Positions 9,806 to 18,165 of a stretch of 64,000 nt of DNA are shown here, one piece after another (position 1 is the first letter of the stretch; each line of letters starts with the position of its first letter). The notes beneath the pieces are model-generated. The model did not search any database. It saw nothing but the letters and a program-made list of their open reading frames with translations, and was not told where the DNA came from. The stretch is from Deltaproteobacteria bacterium. Its GTDB lineage: Bacteria > Desulfobacterota > Desulfobacteria > Desulfobacterales > Desulfatirhabdiaceae. Position numbers and translations under genes: made by a program. The DNA lies in the NCBI GenBank assembly GCA_016219185.1, contig JACRBZ010000054.1:25184-89183 (forward strand), read 5' to 3'.

Positions 9806-9873
9806 GCCGCTCGATTTTCTTCAACGGATGAAACCCCGACAATCTACTCACTCTATTTTGCATTCAAAATGAT

Positions 9874-9998
9874 ATTCCAGCAAGCATTCAGGCTGAGACC
9901 GCCAAAGCGAACGAGCAGCGATGAGACAGTACAACGAATACGTCAAATCGCAGCGCAGTGAAGCTGACAAAGGTATCAGTTTGAATGCTTGCTGGAAT
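9874..9998. repeat. Palindromic repeat element (REP/MITE-like), copy 1
   Basis: A 17-base perfect inverted repeat, ATTCCAGCAAGCATTCA (9874-9890) and its complement (9982-9998), encloses about 91 bases. The interior resembles, in order and spacing, the interior of the element at 15581-15703: both run from a GCGA.. start through a central GTAC to GAAGCT and a T/AT-rich right side. The right arm supplies the last codons and stop of mnmA on the minus strand. Confidence 0.55.
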
Positions 9999-11046
9999 CT
10001 GGAATATGGGAAATCCACCCGCCACCAATGACCTCATCATCTTCCCGATAAAAAACAGCCCCCTGCCCCGGCGTGACCGACGGCTGGGGAACGTCAAACA
10101 CAACCACCCCATCCGGATCCACTGGAAACAACGTTGAACAAATGGCTTGAGAACGGTACCTGACCCGGGTATATACCCTTGCGGGAAACTCCGGCGGTCC
10201 GGCAATCCAGTTGATACCGCTCACCCCGCAGGATGAAGCCAGCAGATCGGATTTAAATCCCACCACCAGCATATTGGCCTTTCGGTCCAGTCGGACCACA
10301 TAATAGGGCTGCGCGGCCGGGCAGTTTATGCCGCGGCGCTGGCCGATGGTGAACAGGTGCAGGCCCGGATGCTCGCCGATGATTTTTCCGGCAATTGTTG
10401 CGATGGGCCCGCAAGGCGAAACAAATCCTTCCTGATGCATCAGAAATTCGCCGTAGGTACGGCCCTTGATAAAGCAGATATCCTGGCTTTCGCCGTGGTG
10501 GACCGGCTCAAGTTTCAGTTCATCGGCCAGTTGGATGACCCGGGATTTGGTCATGCCGCCCAGGGGAAACGAGGCATGGGCCAGTTGTTTCTGCGTCATT
10601 CGGGACAGAAAATAAGACTGGTCCTTCATCGGATCGATGCCCTTGAACAGATGAAAGGTCCCATCCGAATCCAAAGAAATCCGGGCGTAATGACCCGTTG
10701 CCAGATGGGATGCGCCCAGACTCCGTGCGTAATCCAGAACGGTTCCGAACTTGATCAGGGGGTTACAGACCATGCAGGGATTGGGCGTAAGTCCCGACAA
10801 ATACGTCCGGACAAAATAATCGACAACGGTTTTTTTGAACGGCTGAACCGCATCCATCAGGTAAACGTCGATACCGAGCCGGGAAGTCAGCAGTTCCGCA
10901 ATCTGCCGGGGGGAAGGATTGTCAGGGCTTTCGTAACCGGTAAGAAAATGAATCCCGACCACCGAATGCCCCTGTTGAATCAGGAGTTTTGCGGCGATCA
11001 GGGAATCGATGCCGCCGCTTAAGGCAACGGCCGTCAACGGCTTCAT
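9976..11046 (-). CDS. mnmA: tRNA-specific 2-thiouridylase MnmA
   Basis: A 356-residue PP-loop ATPase that adenylates and thiolates U34 at the wobble position of tRNA(Lys/Glu/Gln). The ATP loop SGGIDS is at residues 10-15. The two catalytic cysteines are present: Cys91 in NPCMVC and Cys191 in ESQDICF. The central GHYARI and the C-terminal GQRRGIN region are typical, and the length is normal. The start overlaps the stop of the upstream NIL-ferredoxin gene by four bases (ATGA), implying translational coupling. The last few residues (SSKHSN) are encoded by one arm of a palindromic repeat, so the C-terminus was probably altered by repeat insertion. Confidence 0.92.
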   Translation of the reverse strand: MKPLTAVALSGGIDSLIAAKLLIQQGHSVVGIHFLTGYESPDNPSPRQIAELLTSRLGIDVYLMDAVQPFKKTVVDYFVRTYLSGLTPNPCMVCNPLIKFGTVLDYARSLGASHLATGHYARISLDSDGTFHLFKGIDPMKDQSYFLSRMTQKQLAHASFPLGGMTKSRVIQLADELKLEPVHHGESQDICFIKGRTYGEFLMHQEGFVSPCGPIATIAGKIIGEHPGLHLFTIGQRRGINCPAAQPYYVVRLDRKANMLVVGFKSDLLASSCGVSGINWIAGPPEFPARVYTRVRYRSQAICSTLFPVDPDGVVVFDVPQPSVTPGQGAVFYREDDEVIGGGWISHIPDSSKHSN

Positions 11047-11471
11047 TCAAAAAAGGTCTGGGCAGTGGGCCGGGCGGCCATGGCCCGGGAGGGGCAGGCC
11101 GGGATGCAGAGTTCGCACACGCTGCATTTGGTTTCGTCAAACTCCACAGCCATTTCCGGACGCACGATATGGAGCGCTCCCGTGGGACAAACCGCCGTGC
11201 AGGCCCCGCACTGAGTACATTTGTTCGTATCGCGTTTGACTTCCTGCGAGGCGTTTTGAACCTGAACTCCCTGAGATTTTAAAAACTTGACGCCTTCCTT
11301 GAAATTTTTCCGGGTTCCGGACAGCTCCAGAACCATGATGCCTTCTTTTCGCGGAAGAATGGTTGCATTCAGAATATTAAAAATCAAATCATAGTCTTTG
11401 ACCAGATAACAGACAATGGCTTTTCGAACCTCGGTTCGGGGAAACCGCAGAATCAATATTTTCGAGTACAC
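11043..11471 (-). CDS. NIL-domain ferredoxin
   Basis: A 142-residue protein starting at GTG with GGAGG 7 bases upstream. Residues ~1-75 form a NIL domain, the small ligand-binding fold also found at the C-terminus of the methionine transporter ATPase MetN. Residues ~85-130 hold two [4Fe-4S] motifs, CTQCGACTAVC and CSVCELCIPAC. Methanogen proteins of this make-up take part in sulfide-dependent homocysteine formation, so a sulfur-transfer or redox role is reasonable. The four-base overlap with mnmA suggests a link to tRNA thiolation, for example as sulfur donor or reductant in an organism bathed in sulfide. That link is inference from gene order only. Confidence 0.82.
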   Translation of the reverse strand: MYSKILILRFPRTEVRKAIVCYLVKDYDLIFNILNATILPRKEGIMVLELSGTRKNFKEGVKFLKSQGVQVQNASQEVKRDTNKCTQCGACTAVCPTGALHIVRPEMAVEFDETKCSVCELCIPACPSRAMAARPTAQTFFE

Positions 11472-11581
11472 CGTGAACCTCCGGAAATATCTTTATTTTT
11501 TTATCAATAGTCGCTAATTTAGTAATATTTGAAGAGGGTGTCAACAGGGAAGAACGCCGGAAACACGAAAAAAGGGAGACC

Positions 11582-13756
11582 ATGAACCGCTTTGCATACA
11601 GAACAACGGGGCTTGCCATTAAAACCCTTTCGCTATTTTCAAAAGCCAGAATCCACCTTCATGGCGAAACCAATATTCCGCGGGGATCATCGCTGATTTT
11701 TGTCATCAATCATTTTACCCGGATGGAAACCCTGTTTCTTCCCTATCACATTTATTATCTTACCGGCAAAAAACCCGTCTGGTCCCTGGGGGACGCCGAT
11801 CTGTTCAAGGGCACCCTGGGAGATTTCCTGAATGCCGTCGGAGTGGTTTCAACCCGGAGTCCGGACAGGGACATGCTCATGGTCAAAAGCCTTTTGACCG
11901 GAGAGGCATCCTGGATCATCTACCCGGAAGGCCTGATGGTCAAAAACAAGAAACTGGTTGAAAAAGGCCGGTTCATGCTCTCATACGCCGGCGGCAAGCA
12001 TCCCCCACATACGGGAGCCGCAACCCTGGCGCTTCGAACCGAGTTTTACCGCCAGCGGCTCATCGCCCTCTCGGAAACGCTTCCGGATGAAGCCCGGCGG
12101 CTGATGTCCCTGTTTCAGATAGGGGATATCGAACCGCTGAAAACAACCCGTACAGTGATTGTACCGGTCAATATCACCTATTATCCCATGCGATCCAGAG
12201 AAAATACGCTGAGCCGCCTTACTGAATTTATTGTGGACCATCCATCAGATCGCATGATGGATGAAATCATGACGGAAGGCGCCATGCTGCTGTCCGGAGT
12301 GGATATCGACATTCGCTTCGGAGCCGCGATTTCCATTCAGGACTGTCTGACGGCTTCAGCCATTGAACGCGATATTTCCGCCATGCGCACGTTTGATTTT
12401 GATGACCCGATTTCTTCCCGCCGGGCCATGCGAAAACAGGCATTGGGCATCATGCAGCAATATATGACGGCCATTTACAGCATGACCACCGTGAATCCGG
12501 ATCATCTTTTTGCCGCAATGCTGAATAAAATGCCCTTTAAACGAATCGATGCCTTTGACCTGAGACGCCGCGTGTTTCTGGCAGTCACGCAGAAGATAGA
12601 ACCTTCCGGTTCATTCATGCATAAAACCCTGGCCGAAAATCAGATCCATCTCATAACCGACGACAACTATCATCGATTCCTGGACTTTATCGAATTTGCC
12701 GCTGAAAAAAGAATTTTGACCCAGAAAGGTAACGACCTGACAAAACTGCCTTCAGCGCTTCCTCGTATTTTAAATTTTCACCGGGTTCGGATCGACAACC
12801 CCATGGCGGTAATGATCAATGAAACCGAACCGCTGATCAGGCTGCAGCGCAGCATCCGCTGGCTGGCATGGCAGCCAGCGTTTTGGATACGCCACCGGAT
12901 TACCCGTTTTTTACTGGAAAAAGCCTTATCCGATTATGCCCGCGACTATGATGCATTTTTCATTGAAGGGGAATCCAAAGACAAAGCCGTGGGCGAGCCC
13001 ATTCTGATAAAGGGAACATCCAACAAACTGGGGATTGTCCTGTTTCACGGCTATATGGCGGCTCCGATGGAACTTAAGGAACTTGCGGAATATCTTGCCG
13101 AAAATGGCTGGTGGGTCTATGTTCCCCGCCTGAAAGGTCATGGAACCGCTCCTGAAGATCTGGCCACTCGAAGCGCCACGGACTGGATGAACTCCGCGGA
13201 TGAAGCCATTGCGCTGATCGCCAGCAAGTGCCGGAAAGTGGTTATAGGCGGCTTTTCCATGGGCGCGGGACTGGCCCTGGAGGCCGCGGCCCGGATTCGC
13301 AACCCGGCGTTTTCCGGCGTATTTGCCGTTTGTCCGCCATTTCGTCTTCAGGATTTTTCCTCGAAATTTGTACCCGCTGTCAACATGTGGAACCGGTTCA
13401 TGAGCAGCGTCAAAAGAGAGGACGTTAAAAAGGAATTTGTCGAGAACCACCCGGAAAATCCGCATATCAATTATCTGAGAAACCCCGTCTCCGGCGTTCG
13501 GGAACTGGATAAGCTCATGAAATCTGCTGAAAACCGGCTTGGCGACATCCACCTGCCGGCGCTTCTCGTGCAGTCCGATGAAGATCCGGTGGTAGATGAA
13601 AAAGGAACCCGGAAAGCATTCAAGCTCCTGGGATCGGAACGAAAACGCTGCCTGCTGATTCACGCCAGCAGACATGGCATTCTGCTGGGAGACGGGGCAA
13701 CCGAAGTTTATCAGGCTATCGAAGAGTTTATTTATCGCCTGATGAAACCCGTTTAA
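11582..13756 (+). CDS. PlsC-like acyltransferase fused to alpha/beta hydrolase
   Basis: A 724-residue two-domain protein with GGGAG just before the ATG. The N-terminal ~250 residues resemble the PlsC/LPLAT acyltransferases: INHFTRMET replaces the usual N-H-x4-D motif and IIYPEGLM matches the E-G-T/S-R acceptor motif. A ~230-residue linker follows. The C-terminal ~260 residues are an alpha/beta hydrolase of the monoglyceride-lipase/carboxylesterase type, with HGYMA oxyanion loop, GFSMG (Ser559), Asp in SDEDPVVD and His in SRHGIL. One polypeptide could therefore both add and remove acyl chains, or remodel an unusual lipid. It is a single-gene unit flanked by spacers. The catalytic Asp of the HX4D motif appears to be Glu, which weakens confidence in acyltransfer. 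Confidence 0.75.
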   Translation: MNRFAYRTTGLAIKTLSLFSKARIHLHGETNIPRGSSLIFVINHFTRMETLFLPYHIYYLTGKKPVWSLGDADLFKGTLGDFLNAVGVVSTRSPDRDMLMVKSLLTGEASWIIYPEGLMVKNKKLVEKGRFMLSYAGGKHPPHTGAATLALRTEFYRQRLIALSETLPDEARRLMSLFQIGDIEPLKTTRTVIVPVNITYYPMRSRENTLSRLTEFIVDHPSDRMMDEIMTEGAMLLSGVDIDIRFGAAISIQDCLTASAIERDISAMRTFDFDDPISSRRAMRKQALGIMQQYMTAIYSMTTVNPDHLFAAMLNKMPFKRIDAFDLRRRVFLAVTQKIEPSGSFMHKTLAENQIHLITDDNYHRFLDFIEFAAEKRILTQKGNDLTKLPSALPRILNFHRVRIDNPMAVMINETEPLIRLQRSIRWLAWQPAFWIRHRITRFLLEKALSDYARDYDAFFIEGESKDKAVGEPILIKGTSNKLGIVLFHGYMAAPMELKELAEYLAENGWWVYVPRLKGHGTAPEDLATRSATDWMNSADEAIALIASKCRKVVIGGFSMGAGLALEAAARIRNPAFSGVFAVCPPFRLQDFSSKFVPAVNMWNRFMSSVKREDVKKEFVENHPENPHINYLRNPVSGVRELDKLMKSAENRLGDIHLPALLVQSDEDPVVDEKGTRKAFKLLGSERKRCLLIHASRHGILLGDGATEVYQAIEEFIYRLMKPV

Positions 13757-13979
13757 TCCGTTCAAGAAAGTGTTTTTATACCCGTTTTTCGATAATTCTT
13801 GACTTAATCCGCCACGTAATATAGCTGTATCATAGCTTAATGCAGTGCCCTTCATGGAAAATAAAGGGCTGATTGGAATCATCAAATTGATATGAATGGA
13901 TATTCCATGGGTTTTATTAATGTGAGACCCTTTTCACCATAAGTCTCAAAAATAAGCTGAACCGTAAAGGAGAACCGTA

Positions 13980-15143
13980 ATGCAGTTTGCACTCACAAAA
14001 GATTTGGAAATGCTGAGAAAATCCGTAAGAGAATTTGCGGCAAAAAAAATTGCGCCCTATGCCAATGAATGGGATGAAAACCATTATTTTCCGTACAAGG
14101 AAGTCATCAAACCCATGGGAGAGCTGGGATTTTTCGGAACCGTCATTCCCGAGGAATACGGCGGCGAAGATATGGGCTGGCTGGCGGCCATGATCGTCAC
14201 CGAGGAGATTGCGCGGGCATCCAGCTCCCTTCGGGTTCAGATCAACATGCAGACCCTGGGCTGCGCCTATACGATCTTTAAGTACGGCACGGATGCGGTC
14301 AAGAAGAAATATGTTCCCAAGCTGGTCAGCGCGGAATATGTGGGCGGATTCGGCATTACCGAGCCGGATGCGGGCTCGGATGTCATGGCCATGGCCTCCA
14401 CGGCGGAGGACAAGGGCGACCACTGGCTTTTAAACGGCTCCAAGACCTGGATTTCAAACGCCAATGTCGCCGATGCCATCATTTATTATGCTTACACCGA
14501 CAAATCCCAGGGCTCCCGGGGGCTATCCGCCTTTGTCGTCGAGATGAAGAATTTTAACGGCATTAAAACCAGCAAACTTGAAAAAATGGGCTCCCATTCT
14601 TCACCGACCGGCGAAATCTTTTTAACCGATACGCGGGTTCCCAAGGAGAACATCCTGGGAAAACCCGGAGACGGTGCCAAAATCGTTTTCAGCTCACTCA
14701 ACCAGACCCGGCTTTCCGCGGCTGCCGGCGGTGTCGGGCTTGCCCAGGCCTGCCTCGATACGGCCATCAAATACTGCAACCAGAGAAAACAGTTTGGCAA
14801 GCCCATCGGTGAATTTCAAATGAACCAGGACATGATCGCCCAGATGGCAACCGAAATCGAAGCCGCCCGTCTTCTGGTTTACAAAGCTGCCTGGGCCAAG
14901 GATCAGGGCAATCTGAACAACGGGCTCGATGTGGCCCAGGCCAAGTATTTCGTCGGTGAAGTAGCGACCAAATGCGCCAATTATGCCATGCGGATCCTGG
15001 GCGCTTATGGCTATTCCACGGAATATCCGGTGGCCAGATTCTACCGGGATGCCCCGACCTATGCCATGGTGGAAGGCTCGGCCAATATCTGCAAGATGAT
15101 CATCGCCCTGGATCAGCTTGGCATCAAAAAAGCAAACCGGTAA
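13980..15143 (+). CDS. Acyl-CoA dehydrogenase, probable glutaryl-CoA dehydrogenase
   Basis: A 387-residue acyl-CoA dehydrogenase with AAAGGAG upstream. Visible motifs are FGITEPDAGSD (FAD/substrate loop), KTWISNA, RKQFGKPIGEFQ and the C-terminal RFYRDAPTYAMVEGSANI, where Glu in VEGSANI is the expected catalytic base. The next-but-one gene encodes a glutaconyl-CoA decarboxylase alpha-like subunit. In Desulfococcus multivorans a non-decarboxylating glutaryl-CoA dehydrogenase works with a separate sodium-pumping glutaconyl-CoA decarboxylase, and this block fits that scheme. On that basis the enzyme would oxidise glutaryl-CoA to glutaconyl-CoA in degradation of aromatic or dicarboxylic acids. The substrate is inferred from context; a butyryl/methylsuccinyl-type enzyme is the main alternative. 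Confidence 0.72.
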   Translation: MQFALTKDLEMLRKSVREFAAKKIAPYANEWDENHYFPYKEVIKPMGELGFFGTVIPEEYGGEDMGWLAAMIVTEEIARASSSLRVQINMQTLGCAYTIFKYGTDAVKKKYVPKLVSAEYVGGFGITEPDAGSDVMAMASTAEDKGDHWLLNGSKTWISNANVADAIIYYAYTDKSQGSRGLSAFVVEMKNFNGIKTSKLEKMGSHSSPTGEIFLTDTRVPKENILGKPGDGAKIVFSSLNQTRLSAAAGGVGLAQACLDTAIKYCNQRKQFGKPIGEFQMNQDMIAQMATEIEAARLLVYKAAWAKDQGNLNNGLDVAQAKYFVGEVATKCANYAMRILGAYGYSTEYPVARFYRDAPTYAMVEGSANICKMIIALDQLGIKKANR

Positions 15144-15159
15144 TAAGGAGATACAACCA

Positions 15160-15558
15160 TTGAGCAACCCACTGGCTGAAAAAACCCAAAAAACCGCAGC
15201 GCTTTATTTCAAGGACGTCCGGGATGAAAAGCCCTACGAACTGTGGCGGGCATTCGATAAAGACCTGGCGCGGGACATGTCCCTTTTTATCACCGGCCAG
15301 ATGTACGCGAGAGAGAAAATTCCCCACAAAACCCGGCAACTGGTCACCATTTCCGCCCTGACCGTGCTTTCCCGCCTGGATGAGCTCCGTCTTCACATTC
15401 AGGCGGCCTTGAATGTGGGATGCACGCCGGAAGAAATCGCGGAAGTGATTTTCCAGACCCTGGTGTATGGCGGGGTTCCGACCGCCAATGCCGGCCTGAA
15501 AACCCTGAAATCCGTTCTCGAAGAAAAAGGCCTTTGGCCCTTGAATCAGACTTTATAA
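15160..15558 (+). CDS. Carboxymuconolactone decarboxylase (AhpD-like) family protein
   Basis: A 132-residue all-helical protein of the CMD/AhpD family. The TTG at 15160 is preferred over an ATG at 15118 because AAGGAG lies 9 bases before it and because it begins after the stop of the preceding dehydrogenase. The conserved core reads REKIPHKTRQLVTISAL, then LRLHIQAALNVGCTPEEI and the C-terminal FQTLVYGGVPTA. The redox-active C-x-x-C of AhpD is absent; only one Cys (VGC) remains, so it is not a peroxidase-type member. It sits between glutaryl-CoA dehydrogenase and the decarboxylase subunit and may assist that pathway. Its real reaction is unknown. Confidence 0.75.
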   Translation: MSNPLAEKTQKTAALYFKDVRDEKPYELWRAFDKDLARDMSLFITGQMYAREKIPHKTRQLVTISALTVLSRLDELRLHIQAALNVGCTPEEIAEVIFQTLVYGGVPTANAGLKTLKSVLEEKGLWPLNQTL

Positions 15559-15580
15559 ACTTGTAAAAAGTCAAAATTGG

Positions 15581-15703
15581 ATGGCAAAGTAAAAAGTCCA
15601 AGATCAAGGCGAGCAAATCCTGAGGAGTGAGGCGTACTTTTGGGTACGCCGCAATGACGAAGGATGAAGCTCAACGCAGATATTGGGCTTTTTACGAAGC
15701 CAT
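15581..15703. repeat. Palindromic repeat element, copy 2
   Basis: Arms of 24 bases (15581-15604 and 15680-15703) share the core GTAAAAAG/CTTTTTAC and are complementary with four mismatches. In the centre GGCGTAC (15631-15637) pairs with GTACGCC (15644-15650). It lies in the gap between the CMD-family gene and the decarboxylase gene. Similar 120-base palindromes are, to my recollection, scattered in Desulfobacteraceae genomes. Confidence 0.65.
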
Positions 15704-15729
15704 CAGTCATAGACAAGGAGTACAACCCC

Positions 15730-17463
15730 ATGAAACCTTATTTTGAAAAAATGACTGAATTTGGCAGCGAACTGACACTCGGCCAGATCAAAAGCAGCGA
15801 TAAGAATATTGAAAGCATCAAGGCCGTCGAAGCCCTGGTCAAGGCTGAAGTGGATAAAGTCAAAAACGCCGGCTTTCCGGAAGCCAAGATCAACGCCAGA
15901 GGGGAAATGACCGTGTGGCAGCGCCTGCGATATCTCGTGGATCCGGGCACATGGTCCCCCCTGCACACGATTTACAATCCCAGCAACAATTCAGAAGGCA
16001 CCACAAACGTCATCGACGGCCTCGGAAAGATCTCCGGCAAATGGGCGGTCATCATCGGCTTTGACAACAAGGTCATGGCAGGGGCCTGGCTTCCGGGCCA
16101 GCCGGAAAACATTCTGCGGGCCACAAACCTTGCCAAGCGCCTCAACATTCCCCTGGTCTGGCTGGTTCACTGCAGCGGCGTCAAACTGACGGAACAGGAA
16201 AAGTTCTATGGCGGAAGAAGGGGCGGCGGCACCACGTTTTTCAGACATGCGGAATTGGAGCAGCTCGGTATTCCAGTGCTGGCGGCAATTTTCGGCACCA
16301 ACCCCGCGGGCGGCGGTTATCAGGCCATCAGTCCCATGCTGCTTCTGGCTCATAAAAACGCCAACATGGCGGTCGGCGGCGGCGGCATATTAAGCGGCAT
16401 GTCCCCCAAGGGCCATTTCGACCTCGAAGGCGCGGAAAATCTCATCAAGGCCGCCAGACAGGGCAAGGAAAAACCGCCGGGTGGCGTGGAAGTTCACCAT
16501 GATTGCACCGGCTTTTTCCGCCATGTCTACGAGGAGGAAACCGGAGTTCTGGATGGCATTAAAGATTACATGAAGGACACCGCGGCATACCATCCCAAAT
16601 TTTTCCGCGTGGCCGAACCCAAGGCTCCCCGGTTTCCGGCCGATGATCTTTACCGCCTGATCCCCGCCAATCAGAAACAGATGTATAATTTTGAAGAAGT
16701 GCTTTCAAGGCTGGTGGACGGTAGTGAACACATGGAGTATAAACCCACTTACGGCCCGGAAATCTACACGGGCCTTTGCAAGGTGGACGGATTTCTGGTG
16801 GGATGCATCGGTAACCGGCAAGGGTATCTGGGAGAGGATTATCCGGAATACGCCCCATATGCGGGCATCGGCGGCAAGCTCTATCGCCAGGGGCTGATCA
16901 AAATGAATGAGTTTGTCACCCTCTGCGGCAGAGACCGGGTTCCTGTCATCTGGTTTCAGGATACATCCGGAATCGACGTGGGAGACATCGCCGAAAAAGC
17001 GGAACTTCTGGGGCTTGGCCAGAGCCTGAATTACTCCATTCAGCAGACCGACGTTCCCATGATGCTGGTGGTACTGCGGAAAGGCACGGCCGCTGCCCAT
17101 TACGTCATGGGCGGGCCGACGGCAAACCGTCACAATGCCTTTACCCTGGGAATTTCAACGACGGAAATTCAGGTCATGCACGGCGAAACCGCGGCGGCTG
17201 CCAGTTTCTCACGAAGGCTCGTCAAGGAAAAAGATGCCGGGCGTCCCCTGGATCCGGTCATCGAGAGCATGAACAAAATGGCTCAGGAATACTACGACAA
17301 TTCCCGGCCCATCTACTGCGCCAAGCATGGCCTGGTTGATGAAATCTCTTCCATGCCGGACATCCGCAAATACATGGTGGCCTTTGCCGGAACCGCCTAT
17401 CAGAACCCCACGTCGTTTTGCGCGCATCATCACATGATGCTGCCCAGAATCATCAAAGGCTGA
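15730..17463 (+). CDS. gcdA: Glutaconyl-CoA decarboxylase alpha subunit (carboxyltransferase)
   Basis: A 577-residue carboxyltransferase. The ATG at 15730 has AAGGAG 9 bases upstream; an earlier in-frame ATG at 15664 lies inside the palindromic repeat and is rejected. The two crotonase-like halves of biotin-dependent carboxyltransferases are visible: N-terminal GFDNKVMAGAW, FGTNPAGGGYQAISP and GGGGILSGM, and C-terminal WFQDTSGIDVGD and YVMGGPTANRHNAF. Length and wording fit GcdA of glutaconyl-CoA decarboxylase rather than propionyl-CoA carboxylase beta (~510). It would move the gamma-carboxyl of glutaconyl-CoA to biotin, giving crotonyl-CoA. The membrane beta subunit and the biotin carrier are not nearby, so they must be encoded elsewhere. 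It follows the glutaryl-CoA dehydrogenase and CMD genes. Confidence 0.8.
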   Translation: MKPYFEKMTEFGSELTLGQIKSSDKNIESIKAVEALVKAEVDKVKNAGFPEAKINARGEMTVWQRLRYLVDPGTWSPLHTIYNPSNNSEGTTNVIDGLGKISGKWAVIIGFDNKVMAGAWLPGQPENILRATNLAKRLNIPLVWLVHCSGVKLTEQEKFYGGRRGGGTTFFRHAELEQLGIPVLAAIFGTNPAGGGYQAISPMLLLAHKNANMAVGGGGILSGMSPKGHFDLEGAENLIKAARQGKEKPPGGVEVHHDCTGFFRHVYEEETGVLDGIKDYMKDTAAYHPKFFRVAEPKAPRFPADDLYRLIPANQKQMYNFEEVLSRLVDGSEHMEYKPTYGPEIYTGLCKVDGFLVGCIGNRQGYLGEDYPEYAPYAGIGGKLYRQGLIKMNEFVTLCGRDRVPVIWFQDTSGIDVGDIAEKAELLGLGQSLNYSIQQTDVPMMLVVLRKGTAAAHYVMGGPTANRHNAFTLGISTTEIQVMHGETAAAASFSRRLVKEKDAGRPLDPVIESMNKMAQEYYDNSRPIYCAKHGLVDEISSMPDIRKYMVAFAGTAYQNPTSFCAHHHMMLPRIIKG

Positions 17464-17504
17464 TCAGAACAATCGGCTCCCTCGTTTTCTACTTGATGCG
17501 TCGA

Positions 17505-17536
17505 GGGGTGTTTTCCACAGCCGTGGGAAACACCCC
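17505..17536. terminator. Bidirectional hairpin between convergent genes
   Basis: GGGGTGTTTTCCAC (17505-17518) pairs with GTGGGAAACACCCC (17523-17536) with one G-T pair and a 4-base loop. It sits between the stops of the decarboxylase subunit and the PHP gene, the expected place for a shared terminator. A long T-run is lacking. Confidence 0.55.
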
Positions 17537-17553
17537 CTGACCTCAACTCAAGT

Positions 17554-18165
17554 TCATTGAATCCCTGACGATCCCCGGCAATTTCCCTTTTGAATTTCAG
17601 CGACCAGATCGGCGATGGTTTTAACCGGATTGCTGAAAACCGTATAGGCCCTGCCGACCTGTTCTTTTCGGTGGCAGTCGCTTCCGCCGATAGAGGGCAG
17701 GTTCCGAACCCTGGCACAGGACATTGCCTGTAAATTCATCTCGATGGTATTGCAGCCGTTGTGCGTTTCAATGGCATCCAGCCCGTCCAGCTCCAGAGCC
17801 ATCGCTCCAAAAGATTCCAGGCCCCTGAACGGATGGGACGGCGCGCAGATTCCCCCCAGGCGGTGAATCTGTTTCACGACATCCCGGGCATTCAAATAGA
17901 GATTTGCCTTCCAGATATTCCAGGAATCATCTTTGATGCCGTAAGCCAGCAGATGACCCATATGCGTTGAGATTTCCACACCGCGAAACACGAGAAACCC
18001 TTCGGGCACGGAAATATCTTCAACCGGCAGGGAAGCCTCAACCGAAAAATGCTCGGTGATGCAAATTCCGTCAAGACCCATGCGCAGGGCCTGTTCAATA
18101 AGCGCTTCCGGTTCCAGGAAGTTGTCGTGAGAGTATTTCGTATGACAGTGAAGATCAATTTTCAT
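17554..18165 (-). CDS. PHP-domain metal-dependent phosphoesterase
   Basis: A 203-residue PHP (polymerase and histidinol phosphatase) domain protein. The ATG at 18165 overlaps the cysS stop as ATGA. Metal-ligand motifs are visible in order: DLHCHTKYSHD, ITEHFS, GHLLAYGI, SHPFRG and the late GGSDCH. Family members hydrolyse phosphate esters or nucleotides with a trinuclear metal site; the stand-alone forms include 3',5'-nucleoside bisphosphate phosphatases and RNases such as YciV/RnaAM. The substrate here is unknown. Because of the overlap it is probably co-translated with cysS and ispF in a minus-strand operon ispF-cysS-PHP. Confidence 0.8.
   Translation of the reverse strand: MKIDLHCHTKYSHDNFLEPEALIEQALRMGLDGICITEHFSVEASLPVEDISVPEGFLVFRGVEISTHMGHLLAYGIKDDSWNIWKANLYLNARDVVKQIHRLGGICAPSHPFRGLESFGAMALELDGLDAIETHNGCNTIEMNLQAMSCARVRNLPSIGGSDCHRKEQVGRAYTVFSNPVKTIADLVAEIQKGNCRGSSGIQ

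Noticed and set aside
12926..13885. 319-codon minus-strand frame opposite the hydrolase domain
   Set aside because: The plus-strand protein carries an intact catalytic triad; the antisense frame has no signature.
15664..15729. N-terminal extension of the decarboxylase subunit
   Set aside because: Those codons lie in the palindromic repeat; the ATG at 15730 has a good ribosome site.
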